Shown: positions 1 to 8,659 of the stretch, piece after piece
Position numbering within the stretch: position 1 is the stretch's first letter
How the letters are laid out: the number at the start of each line of letters is the position of its first letter
Origin: Hymenobacter puniceus
GTDB taxonomy: Bacteria; Bacteroidota; Bacteroidia; Cytophagales; Hymenobacteraceae
Reading direction: 5' to 3'
DNA: 64,000 bases
Assembly (NCBI RefSeq): GCF_014333525.1
Contig: NZ_JACSCX010000005.1
Coordinates: 124,001-188,000, forward strand
Notes under the pieces: model-generated
The model's input: only the letters and a program-made list of their open reading frames with translations
What the model was told of the DNA's origin: nothing
The model's database searches: none
Position numbers and translations under genes: made by a program

Positions 1-32
1 GCGGTAAGGTCCTGCGCGCTGCTCAGGATGAC
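1..32. repeat. Right arm of a GTCAT-ended palindrome (family PE6)
   Basis: The bases AAGGTCC followed by GCTCAGGATGACAG match the right arm of the complete element at 34304-34450 (AAGGTCC, then GCTCAGGATGACAG). The left arm would lie before the window. It ends about 50 bases before the kinase start. Confidence 0.6.
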
Positions 33-80
33 AGCCGTCTACCCTACTACTCACCATTTCACAACTTCACCACCTGATTC

Positions 81-1451
81 ATGCTCATTCGCAACAAGCT
101 GATTCTACGCTTCACGCTGCTGGTAGTGGGGATTCAGCTGTGCTTTTCGGCATTCCTGTACTACTTCCAGGCTACCACGCGGGAGCAGCGGTTTGTAACG
201 CGCCTCACCACCAAGGCCACCATGACCACCCGCCTGCTGGTGCGGCGCGGCGGCCGGGTAGACGAGAGCCTGCTGCGCCAGCTGCACCGCCGCGACCTGT
301 TCACCATCCCGCAGGAGCAAATCAGCATTTACGGTCCCGGCCAGCACCTGCTCTACACCAGCGCCGACAACCTCAGCCAGCGACTGAACTCCCGGCAGCT
401 GCCGCGGATACGGCCCAGCCGGCCGGTGCGCTTCGCCGATGGCGAGCTGGAAGCCGTGGGCCTGCTCTATCAGTACCGGGGCCAGCCCTACTGGCTGTTT
501 GCGGCCGGCCACGACGACTTTGGGCTGAGCCAGCTGCACAAGCTGCGCCTGATTTTGCTGGCCGCCAACCTGGGGGCGCTGGTACTCATTATTTTGGCCG
601 GCTGGTACTTCGCCGATGAGTCGCTGAAGCCGATTTCGCGGGTGGTGCGGCAGGTGGAGCGCATCACGGCCTCCCGGCTCAGCACCCGGGTAGACGAGGG
701 CAACGGCACCGACGAAATTGCCCAGCTGGCCCGCACCTTCAACCACATGCTGGGCGGCGTGGAGCAGGCATTTGAGTCGCAGAAAAGCTTTCTGAGCAAT
801 GCCAGCCACGAGTTGCGCACGCCGCTGGCCTCGGTGCTGGGCACCCTGGAAACGGCCTATGCCTACGATACCACCCTGCCGGAAGCCCGGCAGAGCATTG
901 GCTCGGCGGTGGAAGAAATCAAGAAGCTCATTGAGCTCACCAACGGCCTGCTGAGTTTGGCCAAAGTCACCGACCCCTCGTTCCGGCAGAAACCGGTGCG
1001 CCTGGATGAGTGCCTGACCCAGGCCCTGGCTACCTGCCAGCGCCGCCACCCCGGCCGCGAGCTGCGCCTGGAGTTTGGGGAGCTGCCGACGGAGGTAGAC
1101 GATATGTTTATGGTGCGTGGCAACGAGCAGCTACTCACCACGGCCCTGCTCAACCTGCTCGATAATGCCTGCAAGTACTCTGCCGGCCCGGTGCGGGCCC
1201 TGCTGGGCTACCGCACACCTACTACCCTGCGCGTGCTGGTTACGGACCAGGGTATTGGTATGGCCCCCCACGAGCTGGCCCGCATTTATGAGCCGCTGTA
1301 CCGGGCCGGCTTAGCCACCTCGGCCACCGGCTACGGCCTGGGCCTGCCCATGACGCGCAAAATTGTGCAGGTACACGGCGGCGAAATCAACCTGGCCTCC
1401 CAACCCGGTCACGGCACTACCGCCACCATAGAGCTGCCCGCGGTAGTGTGA
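81..1451 (+). CDS. Two-component sensor histidine kinase (HAMP/HisKA/HATPase)
   Basis: Inner-membrane sensor kinase of 456 aa. A first membrane helix (about residues 7-28) is followed by a periplasmic sensor region of roughly 125 residues, a second helix (about 157-177), a HAMP linker, and a dimerisation domain with the phospho-acceptor His243 in SHELRTPLAS. The ATPase domain shows the N box (LLDNACKYS, near 361), G1 (TDQGIGM, near 387) and G2 (GYGLGLP, near 417), so it should be active. The partner response regulator is expected just before the window but cannot be seen. The genes downstream encode a cysteine-rich metal-binding-type protein and an RND pump, so a role in metal or drug stress sensing is an inference only. 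The start ATG at 81 gives a good leading membrane helix. Confidence 0.93.
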   Translation: MLIRNKLILRFTLLVVGIQLCFSAFLYYFQATTREQRFVTRLTTKATMTTRLLVRRGGRVDESLLRQLHRRDLFTIPQEQISIYGPGQHLLYTSADNLSQRLNSRQLPRIRPSRPVRFADGELEAVGLLYQYRGQPYWLFAAGHDDFGLSQLHKLRLILLAANLGALVLIILAGWYFADESLKPISRVVRQVERITASRLSTRVDEGNGTDEIAQLARTFNHMLGGVEQAFESQKSFLSNASHELRTPLASVLGTLETAYAYDTTLPEARQSIGSAVEEIKKLIELTNGLLSLAKVTDPSFRQKPVRLDECLTQALATCQRRHPGRELRLEFGELPTEVDDMFMVRGNEQLLTTALLNLLDNACKYSAGPVRALLGYRTPTTLRVLVTDQGIGMAPHELARIYEPLYRAGLATSATGYGLGLPMTRKIVQVHGGEINLASQPGHGTTATIELPAVV

Positions 1452-1472
1452 GGGTAAGAGGGTAAAATAGAA

Positions 1473-1509
1473 CGTCATTCCAAGCCTGTGAGGAATCTCG
1501 CGTGCTGAC
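1473..1509. repeat. Solitary arm of a GTCAT-ended palindrome (family PE7)
   Basis: CGTCATTCCAAGCC then GAGGAATCTCGCGTGCTGAC. The reverse complement matches 39724-39774 (GTCAGCACGCGAGATTCCTCA ... GGAATGACG) apart from a short internal difference. The rest of the gap 1510-1686 shows nothing I can identify. Confidence 0.55.
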
Positions 1510-1698
1510 GTTGCCACAGTATGCCTGCCGTTTGGCCGGGCGGGACGCGGTTATGCGCTCCGGTAGCTGCCACAAAGCAAAACACACTACGGAGCAGCAA
1601 CTATCTGACGGTACTGAACCAAGGGGCCAGCGGGGCTTTCTAACCTCTTCTAATTTGCTTCTCATACCGTTTTAATCCCGCCACGCGTGTTTTGGGGG

Positions 1699-1977
1699 AT
1701 GATGGGAAAACGGACCATGCTGCGCGGCTCCCGCGCCCTGTTGCTGGGGTTACTGCTGGGTACACTGCTGCTGTCCACGGGGCTCAACCTGTACCTGCTA
1801 TGCCAGGAACCCGCCTACCCGCTGAGCTACGACCCGGATGGCCCGCTGCTGGAATCGGCGGCCGAACTGGAGCTAGTGCAAACGCGCCGGGCCCTGGCCG
1901 AGTGCCAGGCGCGGCGGCCGTTGTCCCTGGCCGCAACTGACTCGCTAGCCGCTTCCCTGCTTTCTGCTACTCCCTGA
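1699..1977 (+). CDS. Small membrane-anchored hypothetical protein
   Basis: A protein of about 92 aa with a short basic N-terminus, one strongly hydrophobic leucine-rich segment (about residues 9-32 from this start) and a polar, acidic C-terminal part that ends in a Ser/Ala-rich tail. I do not recognise a family. The topology suggests an inner-membrane anchor with a short periplasmic tail. Two adjacent ATGs (1699 and 1702) and a GTG at 1687 are possible starts; none has a clear ribosome site. It lies between the kinase and the cysteine-rich protein in the same direction, so it may belong to the same transcription unit. Reality of the gene is supported by the sensible membrane profile rather than by homology. 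Confidence 0.5.
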   Translation: MMGKRTMLRGSRALLLGLLLGTLLLSTGLNLYLLCQEPAYPLSYDPDGPLLESAAELELVQTRRALAECQARRPLSLAATDSLAASLLSATP

Positions 1978-2029
1978 GCCATCGGCGTTTTGCCGCTGGC
2001 TTTTTGTGTTTTCTCACTTTCCCTTTTTC

Positions 2030-2356
2030 ATGCTCCCCCGCCAACAACACGCCCTCAACACCCTGGCTATTTGCGCCGCCGCCTGTGACCAATGCACTGC
2101 TTTCGGCCTCACCGAAACGCCTCCCGCTCACTGGCTGCGCAGTTTCCGCCTCAGCCGCGACTGTGCCGATTTGTGCCGCCTGACGGCCGCTTTTCTGGCG
2201 CGCGAGGCCGAGCACACCTCCCATCTGCTGCGCGAGTGCGCCGAGCTGTGCCGGGCCTGCGCCGACGAGTGTACCCAGTTCGATACGCCCCAGCACCGCA
2301 CCTGCACCGAGGCTTGCCGCCGGGGCGAAGATGCCTGCCGCACGGCCTTCTTGTAA
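2030..2356 (+). CDS. Four-helix bundle cysteine-rich protein (Csp/DUF326-like, probable copper binding)
   Basis: A 108-aa protein with 12 cysteines spaced on helices: ICAAACDQC, DCADLC, ECAELCRACADEC, TCTEAC and DAC. This spacing is that of the cytosolic copper storage proteins (Csp, DUF326), in which cysteines line the core of a four-helix bundle and bind many Cu(I) ions. There is no signal peptide or twin-arginine motif, so a cytosolic Csp3-like form is expected. The ATG at 2030 is preferred to the upstream GTG at 2006 because the family helix begins right after it. It sits 104 bases upstream of the RND adaptor gene, which makes a shared metal-stress context plausible, although the pump itself looks like a drug-type (HAE1) pump. 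Confidence 0.8.
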   Translation: MLPRQQHALNTLAICAAACDQCTAFGLTETPPAHWLRSFRLSRDCADLCRLTAAFLAREAEHTSHLLRECAELCRACADECTQFDTPQHRTCTEACRRGEDACRTAFL

Positions 2357-2460
2357 AGTCAGGTTTTAACCTTTTCTAATGTGAGCCTCACGCGGCTCTA
2401 ATGCCGGCGCGGCAGCTTTGTGCGGAACGCTCACCTACTCCCGGCCTCCATCCTTTTCCT

Positions 2461-3609
2461 ATGCCTACTCCCCTGCTCAACTCCTTCCGTTGGCTTCTGC
2501 TACCGCTGGCTGCCGCCACCCTGGCCGGTTGCGGCGCCGATGGCGCGGCCGAAACTGCCACCACTTCCGAAGCGCCTCTGTCGCTGCCCGTGGTGCAGCT
2601 CGTGGCCCGCGACACAGTGCTCAGCCGCGAGTACGTGGCCGACGTGCAGGCCACTCGCAACGTGGAGCTGCGGGCCCGGGTGCGGGGCTTTCTGGAGAAG
2701 ATCTACGTGGATGAGGGCCAGAAAGTCCGCCAGGGGCAGGCCCTGTTTCACCTCAACGACGCCGAATACAAAACCCGGCTGGCGCGCACTCAGGCCGCCC
2801 TCAACAACGCCCTGGCCCAGGCCCGCGTGGCCAGCCTGGAGCTGGACCGCGTGCGGATGCTGACCCAGAAGAACATCATCTCCAAAACTGAGCTGGACGT
2901 GGCCCAGGCCAAGCTCACGGCCGCCCGCTCCACGGTGGAGGAAGCCCGCTCGGCCGCCTCCAACGCCGCCCTCATGCTCAGCTACACCACCATCCGCGCC
3001 CCGTTTGACGGCGTGGTGAACCGGGAGCTGCTGAAGGTGGGCAGCCTCATCGACGACGGCACGCTGCTGACCACCGTGTCGGATACGCGGGCCGTGTTTG
3101 CTTACTTCAACGTGTCGGAGGCGGAGTATCTGGAGTACATGAAAACGCGCCGGCAGGACTCGGCCCGCAGCACCAACCAGGTGCGGCTGGTGCTGGCCGA
3201 TGGCACGCTCTACGCTCCCACCGGCCAGATTGAAACCGTGGAAAGCCAGTTTCAGGCCGGCACCGGGGCCATTGCGTTTCGGGCCCGCTTCGCCAACCCC
3301 GAGCGGCTGCTTAAGCACGGGGCCACCGGCAAGGTGCGCTTGGCCAACACCGTGACCGACGCGCTGCTCGTGCCCCAGAAGGCCGTGTTCGAGCAGCAGG
3401 ACAAGAACTACGTGTACGTGGTGGATGCCCAAGGCCAGGTGCGCCAGCGCAACTTCGTACCCCAGAGCCGCCTCGACGCCTTTTACGTGGTGGAAAGCGG
3501 CCTGAAAGCCGGGGAGCGGATTGTGTGCGAAGGCGTGCAGGACCTGCGTGACGGCTCCCGCATCACGCCCCGCCCGGTGACGCTTGCCAGCCTGACCACC
3601 GCTTTGTAG
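2461..3609 (+). CDS. RND efflux periplasmic adaptor subunit (lipoprotein)
   Basis: Membrane-fusion adaptor of 382 aa that bridges the RND permease and the outer-membrane channel. The N-terminus is a lipoprotein signal ending in LAGC with the lipidated Cys24. Then come a lipoyl half-domain, a coiled-coil hairpin rich in Ala/Arg/Glu (about residues 90-150), the second lipoyl half with IRAPFDGVV, a beta-barrel region and a membrane-proximal domain. The ATG at 2461 is chosen over 2401 because it starts the signal peptide directly. The gene is followed by the permease and outer-membrane factor in the same direction, with a palindromic element in the gap before the permease. Confidence 0.93.
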   Translation: MPTPLLNSFRWLLLPLAAATLAGCGADGAAETATTSEAPLSLPVVQLVARDTVLSREYVADVQATRNVELRARVRGFLEKIYVDEGQKVRQGQALFHLNDAEYKTRLARTQAALNNALAQARVASLELDRVRMLTQKNIISKTELDVAQAKLTAARSTVEEARSAASNAALMLSYTTIRAPFDGVVNRELLKVGSLIDDGTLLTTVSDTRAVFAYFNVSEAEYLEYMKTRRQDSARSTNQVRLVLADGTLYAPTGQIETVESQFQAGTGAIAFRARFANPERLLKHGATGKVRLANTVTDALLVPQKAVFEQQDKNYVYVVDAQGQVRQRNFVPQSRLDAFYVVESGLKAGERIVCEGVQDLRDGSRITPRPVTLASLTTAL

Positions 3610-3640
3610 CCGGTCAGTGCATCGCCACGTCGTGCCTACC

Positions 3641-3753
3641 AGCCCGTCATGCTGAGCGAAGGCGCAGCCGCAGTCGAAGCATCTCTACCGCTTCGTTGAA
3701 TTAAAGCAGGCGAAGCGGTAGAGATGCTTCGGCTTCGCTCAGCATGACGGGCT
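3641..3753. repeat. Palindromic element, family PE1
   Basis: Arms AGCCCGTCATGCTGAGCGAA and its exact complement at the other end, with inner arms GAAGCATCTCTACCGCTTCG / CGAAGCGGTAGAGATGCTTC. The left arm carries an extra GCGCAGCCGCAGT segment. It fills the gap between the adaptor and permease genes of the RND operon. Confidence 0.85.
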
Positions 3754-3802
3754 GACGGCCTACCCCAGCCAACGGTACCCCTCCTCACGACACCCACTTT
3801 CT

Positions 3803-6800
3803 ATGTTTTCTATCTTCATCAGACGGCCGGTTTTGTCGTTGGTTATTTCGTTGTTTATCACCCTGCTGGGCGTGGGCGCGCTGTTTACGCTGCCCGTCAC
3901 GCAGTTCCCCGACATCGTGCCGCCTTCTGTGACGGTACGGGCCAAATACAACGGGGCCAACGCCGAGGTATCGGCCAAGGCCGTGGCCACGCCGCTGGAA
4001 CGAGCCATCAACGGGGTGCCGGGCATGACCTACATGAACACCGTAACCACCAACAACGGCACCACCCTGGTGGAGGTGTTCTTCGAGGTGGGCACCGACC
4101 CTGACCTGGCCGCCGTGGCCGTGCAGAACCGCGTGACGACGGTGCTGGACGAGTTGCCCCAGGAAGTCATCAAGGCCGGGGTGGTGACGGAGAAGGAAGT
4201 GAACAGCATGCTGCTGTACCTGAACATCGTCAGCGACGACCCCACGGCCGACGAGCAGTTCATCTACAATTTCGCCGACATCAACATTCTGCAGGAGCTC
4301 AAGCGCATCAAGGGTGTGGGCTTGGCCGAAATCCAGGGCAGCCGCGAGTACGCCATGCGCGTGTGGCTCAAGCCCGACCGGATGCTGGCCTACCGCGTGG
4401 GCGCCGACGAAATTGTGGAGGCCATCCAGACCCAGAGCGTGGAAGCCGCCCCCGGCCGGACCGGCGAAAGCTCGGGCCGCTCGGCCCAGGTGCTGCAATA
4501 TGTGCTCCGTTATACCGGCAAGCTCTTCGAGCCCGAGCAGTACCGCAACATCGTCATCCGGGCCGAAGCCGACGGCTCGGTGCTGCGCCTCAAGGACGTG
4601 GCCGACGTGGAATTCGGGGTGCAGACCTACCGGATGCTGTCCAAAAGCAACGGCCAGCCGTCGGCCGCCATCCTACTCAAGCAGCTGCCCGGCTCCAACG
4701 CCTCCGACGTCATTGCGCAGGTAAAAGCCCGCATGGCCGAGCTGAAAGCCAACAGCTTCCCGCCCGGTATGACCTACAACATCAGCTACGACGTGTCGCG
4801 CTTCCTCGACGCGAGTATTCACGAGGTGGTACGCACCTTGTTTGAGGCGTTTTTGCTGGTGTTCGTGATTGTGTACCTGTTTTTGCAGGACTGGCGCTCC
4901 ACCCTGATTCCGGCGCTGGCCGTGCCGGTGGCCCTCATCGGTACCCTGTTTTTCATGCAGCTGCTGGGCTTCAGCATCAATTTGCTCACGCTGTTTGCTC
5001 TGGTGCTGGCCATCGGCATTGTGGTCGATAACGCCATTGTGGTGGTGGAAGCCGTGCACGCCAAGATGCACGAAAAGCACCTCTCGGCCATGGATGCCAC
5101 GCTGGAAGCCATGGGCGAAATCAGCGGCGCCATCGTGGCCATCACGCTGGTGATGTCGGCGGTGTTTATTCCGGTGTCGTTTATGAGCGGGCCGGTGGGC
5201 GTGTTCTACCGCCAGTTTTCGCTCACGCTGGCCATTTCCATCGTTATTTCAGGCTTGAACGCCCTCACACTGACCCCGGCGCTGTGCGCGCTGCTGCTTA
5301 AGGGGCCCACCCCCGATGCCGAGCGCACGGGCCTGCTGGGCCGCTTCTTCGCCGGCTTCAATAGCCGCTACGAGCGGTTTGCCGACGGCTACCAGCGCCT
5401 AGTGCGCGTGGTGGCCAGCCGCCGGCTGGTGACGGTGGCGCTGCTGCTGTTCTTCTTCGCGGCCACCTGGGGCGTCAATTCGGTGCTGCCCACTGGCTTC
5501 ATTCCGAGCGAAGACCAGGGCATGGTATACATCAACGTGACCTCGCCGCCCGGCGCCACCATGGAGCGCACCCAGCAGGTGTTGCAGGAAGTGCAGCGCG
5601 TGGCCCAGACCCTGAAACCGGTGGAATCGGTATCGACGCTGGCCGGCTACTCGCTCATGAACGACGTGTCGGGGGCCAGCTACGGCATGGGCATGATCAA
5701 CCTGAAAAGCTGGGACGAGCGCAAAGAATCCGTAACCGAACTGATGGCCCAGCTGCGCGCCAAAACCCGGCACATCACCGGGGCGCAGGTGCAGTTTTTT
5801 ACCCCGCCCACCGTGCCCGGCTTCGGTAACGCCGGCGGCTTCGATTTGCGGGTGCTGGACCGCACCGGCCGCGGCGACCTGCGCCGCACCGACGAGGTGA
5901 CGGACCGCTTCATCAAGGCCCTCAACAACACGCCGGCCATCGAAAACACCTTTTCCGGCTTCGACCCCACCTTTCCGCAGTACCTCATCCACCTGGATGC
6001 CGACCTGGCCGCCAAGAAGGGCGTGACCGTGGCCAGCGCCATGAGCACGCTGCAAACCCTGATGGGCTCCAACTACGCCGCCAGCTTTATCCGCTTCGGG
6101 CAGATGTACAAGGTGATGGTACAGGCCCTGCCCGGCTACCGCACCAAGCCCGAGGATCTGCTGAAGCTCTACGTGAAAAACAACCGGGGCGAGATGGTGC
6201 CCTACTCCACGTTTGTGCGCTTGGAGCGGGTGTACGGCCCCGAGCAGTTCACGCGCTACAACATGTACACCTCGGCCACCCTCAACGGCGACACCGCCCC
6301 CGGCTACTCGTCCGGCGACGCCATCAAGACCATCGAGGCCGTGGCGGCCAAGGAGCTGCCGCGCGGCTACACCTTCGAGTGGAGCGGCATGACCCGGGAG
6401 CAGATCATCTCCGGCAACCAGGCGCTCTACGTGTTCGGCATCGTGCTGGTGTTCGTGTATCTGCTGCTGGCGGCCCAGTACGAGAGTTTCCTGCTGCCGC
6501 TGCCGGTGCTGCTGAGCTTGCCCACCGGCATCTTCGGCGCGTTTCTGGCGCTCAAGCTGCTGGGGCTGGAAAACAACATCTACGCCCAGGTTTCGCTGGT
6601 GATGCTGATTGGTTTGCTGGGTAAAAACGCCATTCTCATCATCGAATTCGCGGTGCAGCGGCAGCAGGAAGGCCTGTCGGTGCTGGACGCGGCCGTGGAG
6701 GGCGCCCGCTCCCGCCTGCGCCCCATTCTGATGACCTCCTTCGCCTTCGTGGCTGGCCTGATTCCGCTGTGCATTGCCACCGGCGCGGGCGCCATGGGCA

Positions 6801-6982
6801 ACCGCAGCATCGGCACGGCAGCGGCGGGCGGCATGCTCATCGGCACTCTGTTCGGGGTGGTCCTGATTCCGGGCCTTTATGTGTTGTTTGCCCGCGACAA
6901 GAAGCCCGCCAAACCCGTTGCCGAGCCCACGGCTCACCCCGTTCCAGCCGCCCACCCCGAGCCCGCCCACGCGGCTGCCTAA
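3803..6982 (+). CDS. RND multidrug efflux permease (HAE1/AcrB type)
   Basis: Inner-membrane proton-driven pump of 1059 aa, the usual length for HAE1 transporters. The N-terminus (MFSIFIRRPVLSLVIS) is the classical first membrane helix, followed by the porter domain, helices 2-6, the second porter domain and helices 8-12. The proton-relay helix reads GIVVDNAIVVVEA: Asp409 is present while the next position, a second Asp in AcrB, is Asn410. The partner lysine is present as Lys941 in GLLGKNAILIIEFA. It forms an operon with the adaptor upstream and the outer-membrane factor 9 bases downstream. Substrate cannot be told from sequence; the porter domain lacks the heavy-metal (CzcA) hallmarks, so organic substrates are more likely than metal. 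Confidence 0.95.
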   Translation: MFSIFIRRPVLSLVISLFITLLGVGALFTLPVTQFPDIVPPSVTVRAKYNGANAEVSAKAVATPLERAINGVPGMTYMNTVTTNNGTTLVEVFFEVGTDPDLAAVAVQNRVTTVLDELPQEVIKAGVVTEKEVNSMLLYLNIVSDDPTADEQFIYNFADINILQELKRIKGVGLAEIQGSREYAMRVWLKPDRMLAYRVGADEIVEAIQTQSVEAAPGRTGESSGRSAQVLQYVLRYTGKLFEPEQYRNIVIRAEADGSVLRLKDVADVEFGVQTYRMLSKSNGQPSAAILLKQLPGSNASDVIAQVKARMAELKANSFPPGMTYNISYDVSRFLDASIHEVVRTLFEAFLLVFVIVYLFLQDWRSTLIPALAVPVALIGTLFFMQLLGFSINLLTLFALVLAIGIVVDNAIVVVEAVHAKMHEKHLSAMDATLEAMGEISGAIVAITLVMSAVFIPVSFMSGPVGVFYRQFSLTLAISIVISGLNALTLTPALCALLLKGPTPDAERTGLLGRFFAGFNSRYERFADGYQRLVRVVASRRLVTVALLLFFFAATWGVNSVLPTGFIPSEDQGMVYINVTSPPGATMERTQQVLQEVQRVAQTLKPVESVSTLAGYSLMNDVSGASYGMGMINLKSWDERKESVTELMAQLRAKTRHITGAQVQFFTPPTVPGFGNAGGFDLRVLDRTGRGDLRRTDEVTDRFIKALNNTPAIENTFSGFDPTFPQYLIHLDADLAAKKGVTVASAMSTLQTLMGSNYAASFIRFGQMYKVMVQALPGYRTKPEDLLKLYVKNNRGEMVPYSTFVRLERVYGPEQFTRYNMYTSATLNGDTAPGYSSGDAIKTIEAVAAKELPRGYTFEWSGMTREQIISGNQALYVFGIVLVFVYLLLAAQYESFLLPLPVLLSLPTGIFGAFLALKLLGLENNIYAQVSLVMLIGLLGKNAILIIEFAVQRQQEGLSVLDAAVEGARSRLRPILMTSFAFVAGLIPLCIATGAGAMGNRSIGTAAAGGMLIGTLFGVVLIPGLYVLFARDKKPAKPVAEPTAHPVPAAHPEPAHAAA

Positions 6983-6991
6983 TCCTGCTCT

Positions 6992-8512
6992 ATGACTCTG
7001 TTCCGCCCCTCACTTGCCGGCCTGTTCTCTAAAAGAGAGGAGACATCAGCAAAAGCCAACCGGCCTTTCAAACGCTTATTCGGACTGCTCACGCTGGCGG
7101 TCCTGGGCAGTTGCCAGACCATAAAGCCGGTGCTCACACCCCGCGCCACGGCCGTGCCGGCCACCTTCGGCGCAGCCTCTGTCTCCCCCGCCACCGACTC
7201 CGCGTCCATTGCCGCCCAGCCCTGGCAGCAGTTCTTCGCGGATCCCAACCTGATCGGGCTGCTTGATACGGCCTTGCGCGCCAACCCCGATTTGCTGATT
7301 GCCGTGCAGCGGGTGGAAGTGGCCCGCGCCAGCGTGCAGGCGGCCCGGGGCGCGCTGCTGCCCGCCGTCAACGGCGTAGCCGCCGCCAGCGCCGACCGGT
7401 TTGCCACCCTCAGCGGCACCGGCTACAACGCCACCAACGACGGCCGCCAGTTGCCCACGGTAGCTCCCGACTACTTCCTGGGGCTGCGTAGTTCGTGGGA
7501 AATTGATTTGTGGGGCAAGCTGCGCAGCCGCCGCCGGGCCGCCCTGGCGCGGATGCTGGCCACCGAGCAGGGCCGCCGGCTGGTGCAAACCGCGCTGGTA
7601 GCTCAGGTGGCCCGCCTCTACTACGAACTGCTGACGCTGGACAGCCAGCTGGACGTGCTGGGCAAAAACGAACGGCTGCAGAATCGGGCCCTCGAAATCG
7701 TGAAGCTCCAGAAGCTGGGGGGCCGGGCCACCGAGCTGGCCGTGCAGCAGTTCACGGCCCAGCTGCTGCGCACCCGCAGCGGCGAGGTGGAAGTGCAGCA
7801 GCGCATCCTGGCCACCGAAAACCAGCTCAACCGCCTGCTGGGCCGCTATCCGCAGCCCATTACCCGGGGCCTGCCCATCCAGCAGCAGCCATTGCCCGTG
7901 GCCCTTTCTGCCGGGCTGCCGGCCGAGCTGCTGCTGCGCCGCCCCGACGTGCAGCAGGCCGAGCTAGCGCTGCTGGCCACCAAGGCCGACGTGGCCGCCG
8001 CCCGGGCCGCCTTCCTGCCCTCGCTCACCCTGTCGCCGTACGTGGGGCTGAACGCCTACAAGGCCTCCCTGCTGCTGAGTACGCCCGGCTCCCTGGCCTA
8101 CGGCCTGCTGGCCGGCGTATCGGCCCCGCTCTTCAACCGCAACGTGCTGCGGGCCGAGTACACCCAGTCGGCCGCGCGGCAGCGCATTGCCTACTTCGAG
8201 TACCAGCGCAGCATCCAGACCGGGTTTGAGGAAGTGACGACCAGCCTGCGGGGCCTGCAGAACTACCAGCGCGTGTACGCCCTGCAGCAGCAGGAAGTGG
8301 CCGCCCTGACCAAGGCCGTGGACATTTCCAACGACCTCTACACGGCCAGCTACGCCACCTACCTGGAAGTCATCACGGCCCAGCGCAGCGCCCTGGAAGC
8401 CGAGCTGAACCTGACCACCACCCGCCGCGAGCAGTTCCTACAGCTCATCGACCTGTACCGGGCCCTGGGCGGCGGGGCCCCGCCCGCGCCGGGTACCGCC
8501 GCTTTGCGCTAA
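6992..8512 (+). CDS. RND outer-membrane factor lipoprotein (NodT/TolC-like)
   Basis: Outer-membrane channel of 506 aa. A longer than usual leader precedes a hydrophobic stretch ending in VLGSC, so Cys41 is the likely lipidated residue. The mature part shows two repeated coiled-coil/OEP units: one around WEIDLWGKLRSRRRAA and a second around ELLLRRPDVQQAE with the typical FLPSLTLS strand. It is 9 bases behind the permease and is followed by a strong hairpin, so it ends the pump operon. The ATG at 6992 is the only credible start; the leader of about 27 polar residues before the hydrophobic part is unusual and a start further in would have to be a non-ATG codon. Confidence 0.92.
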   Translation: MTLFRPSLAGLFSKREETSAKANRPFKRLFGLLTLAVLGSCQTIKPVLTPRATAVPATFGAASVSPATDSASIAAQPWQQFFADPNLIGLLDTALRANPDLLIAVQRVEVARASVQAARGALLPAVNGVAAASADRFATLSGTGYNATNDGRQLPTVAPDYFLGLRSSWEIDLWGKLRSRRRAALARMLATEQGRRLVQTALVAQVARLYYELLTLDSQLDVLGKNERLQNRALEIVKLQKLGGRATELAVQQFTAQLLRTRSGEVEVQQRILATENQLNRLLGRYPQPITRGLPIQQQPLPVALSAGLPAELLLRRPDVQQAELALLATKADVAAARAAFLPSLTLSPYVGLNAYKASLLLSTPGSLAYGLLAGVSAPLFNRNVLRAEYTQSAARQRIAYFEYQRSIQTGFEEVTTSLRGLQNYQRVYALQQQEVAALTKAVDISNDLYTASYATYLEVITAQRSALEAELNLTTTRREQFLQLIDLYRALGGGAPPAPGTAALR

Positions 8513-8527
8513 GCCCTGCGCTGGATC

Positions 8528-8571
8528 AAAAGCAAAAGAGCCCCGCCAACTGGCGGGGCTCTTTTGCTTTT
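8528..8571. terminator. Strong bidirectional rho-independent terminator
   Basis: Arms AAAAGCAAAAGAGCCCCGCC and GGCGGGGCTCTTTTGCTTTT form a perfect stem of about 20 bp with a minimal loop. It is A-rich on the left and T-rich on the right, so it can end both the efflux operon and the converging metalloprotease gene. Confidence 0.9.
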
Positions 8572-8659
8572 ACCGAAAAACACTACGCTTCAGCGGCTGG
8601 CGCTAAGACCCGCGTGCAACGAATGGGCCGGCTATAACGAGGCAGCTACTTCCTGCCTA

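Noticed and set aside
1417..1665. Small minus-strand open frame behind the first kinase
   Set aside because: It overlaps the kinase end and a PE7 arm and has no protein-like pattern.
5399..6970. Long open frame opposite to the RND permease (about 520 codons)
   Set aside because: It lies antisense to a perfect HAE1 gene, its translation is His/Gly/Gln-rich with no fold, and such mirrors arise from GC-rich third positions.
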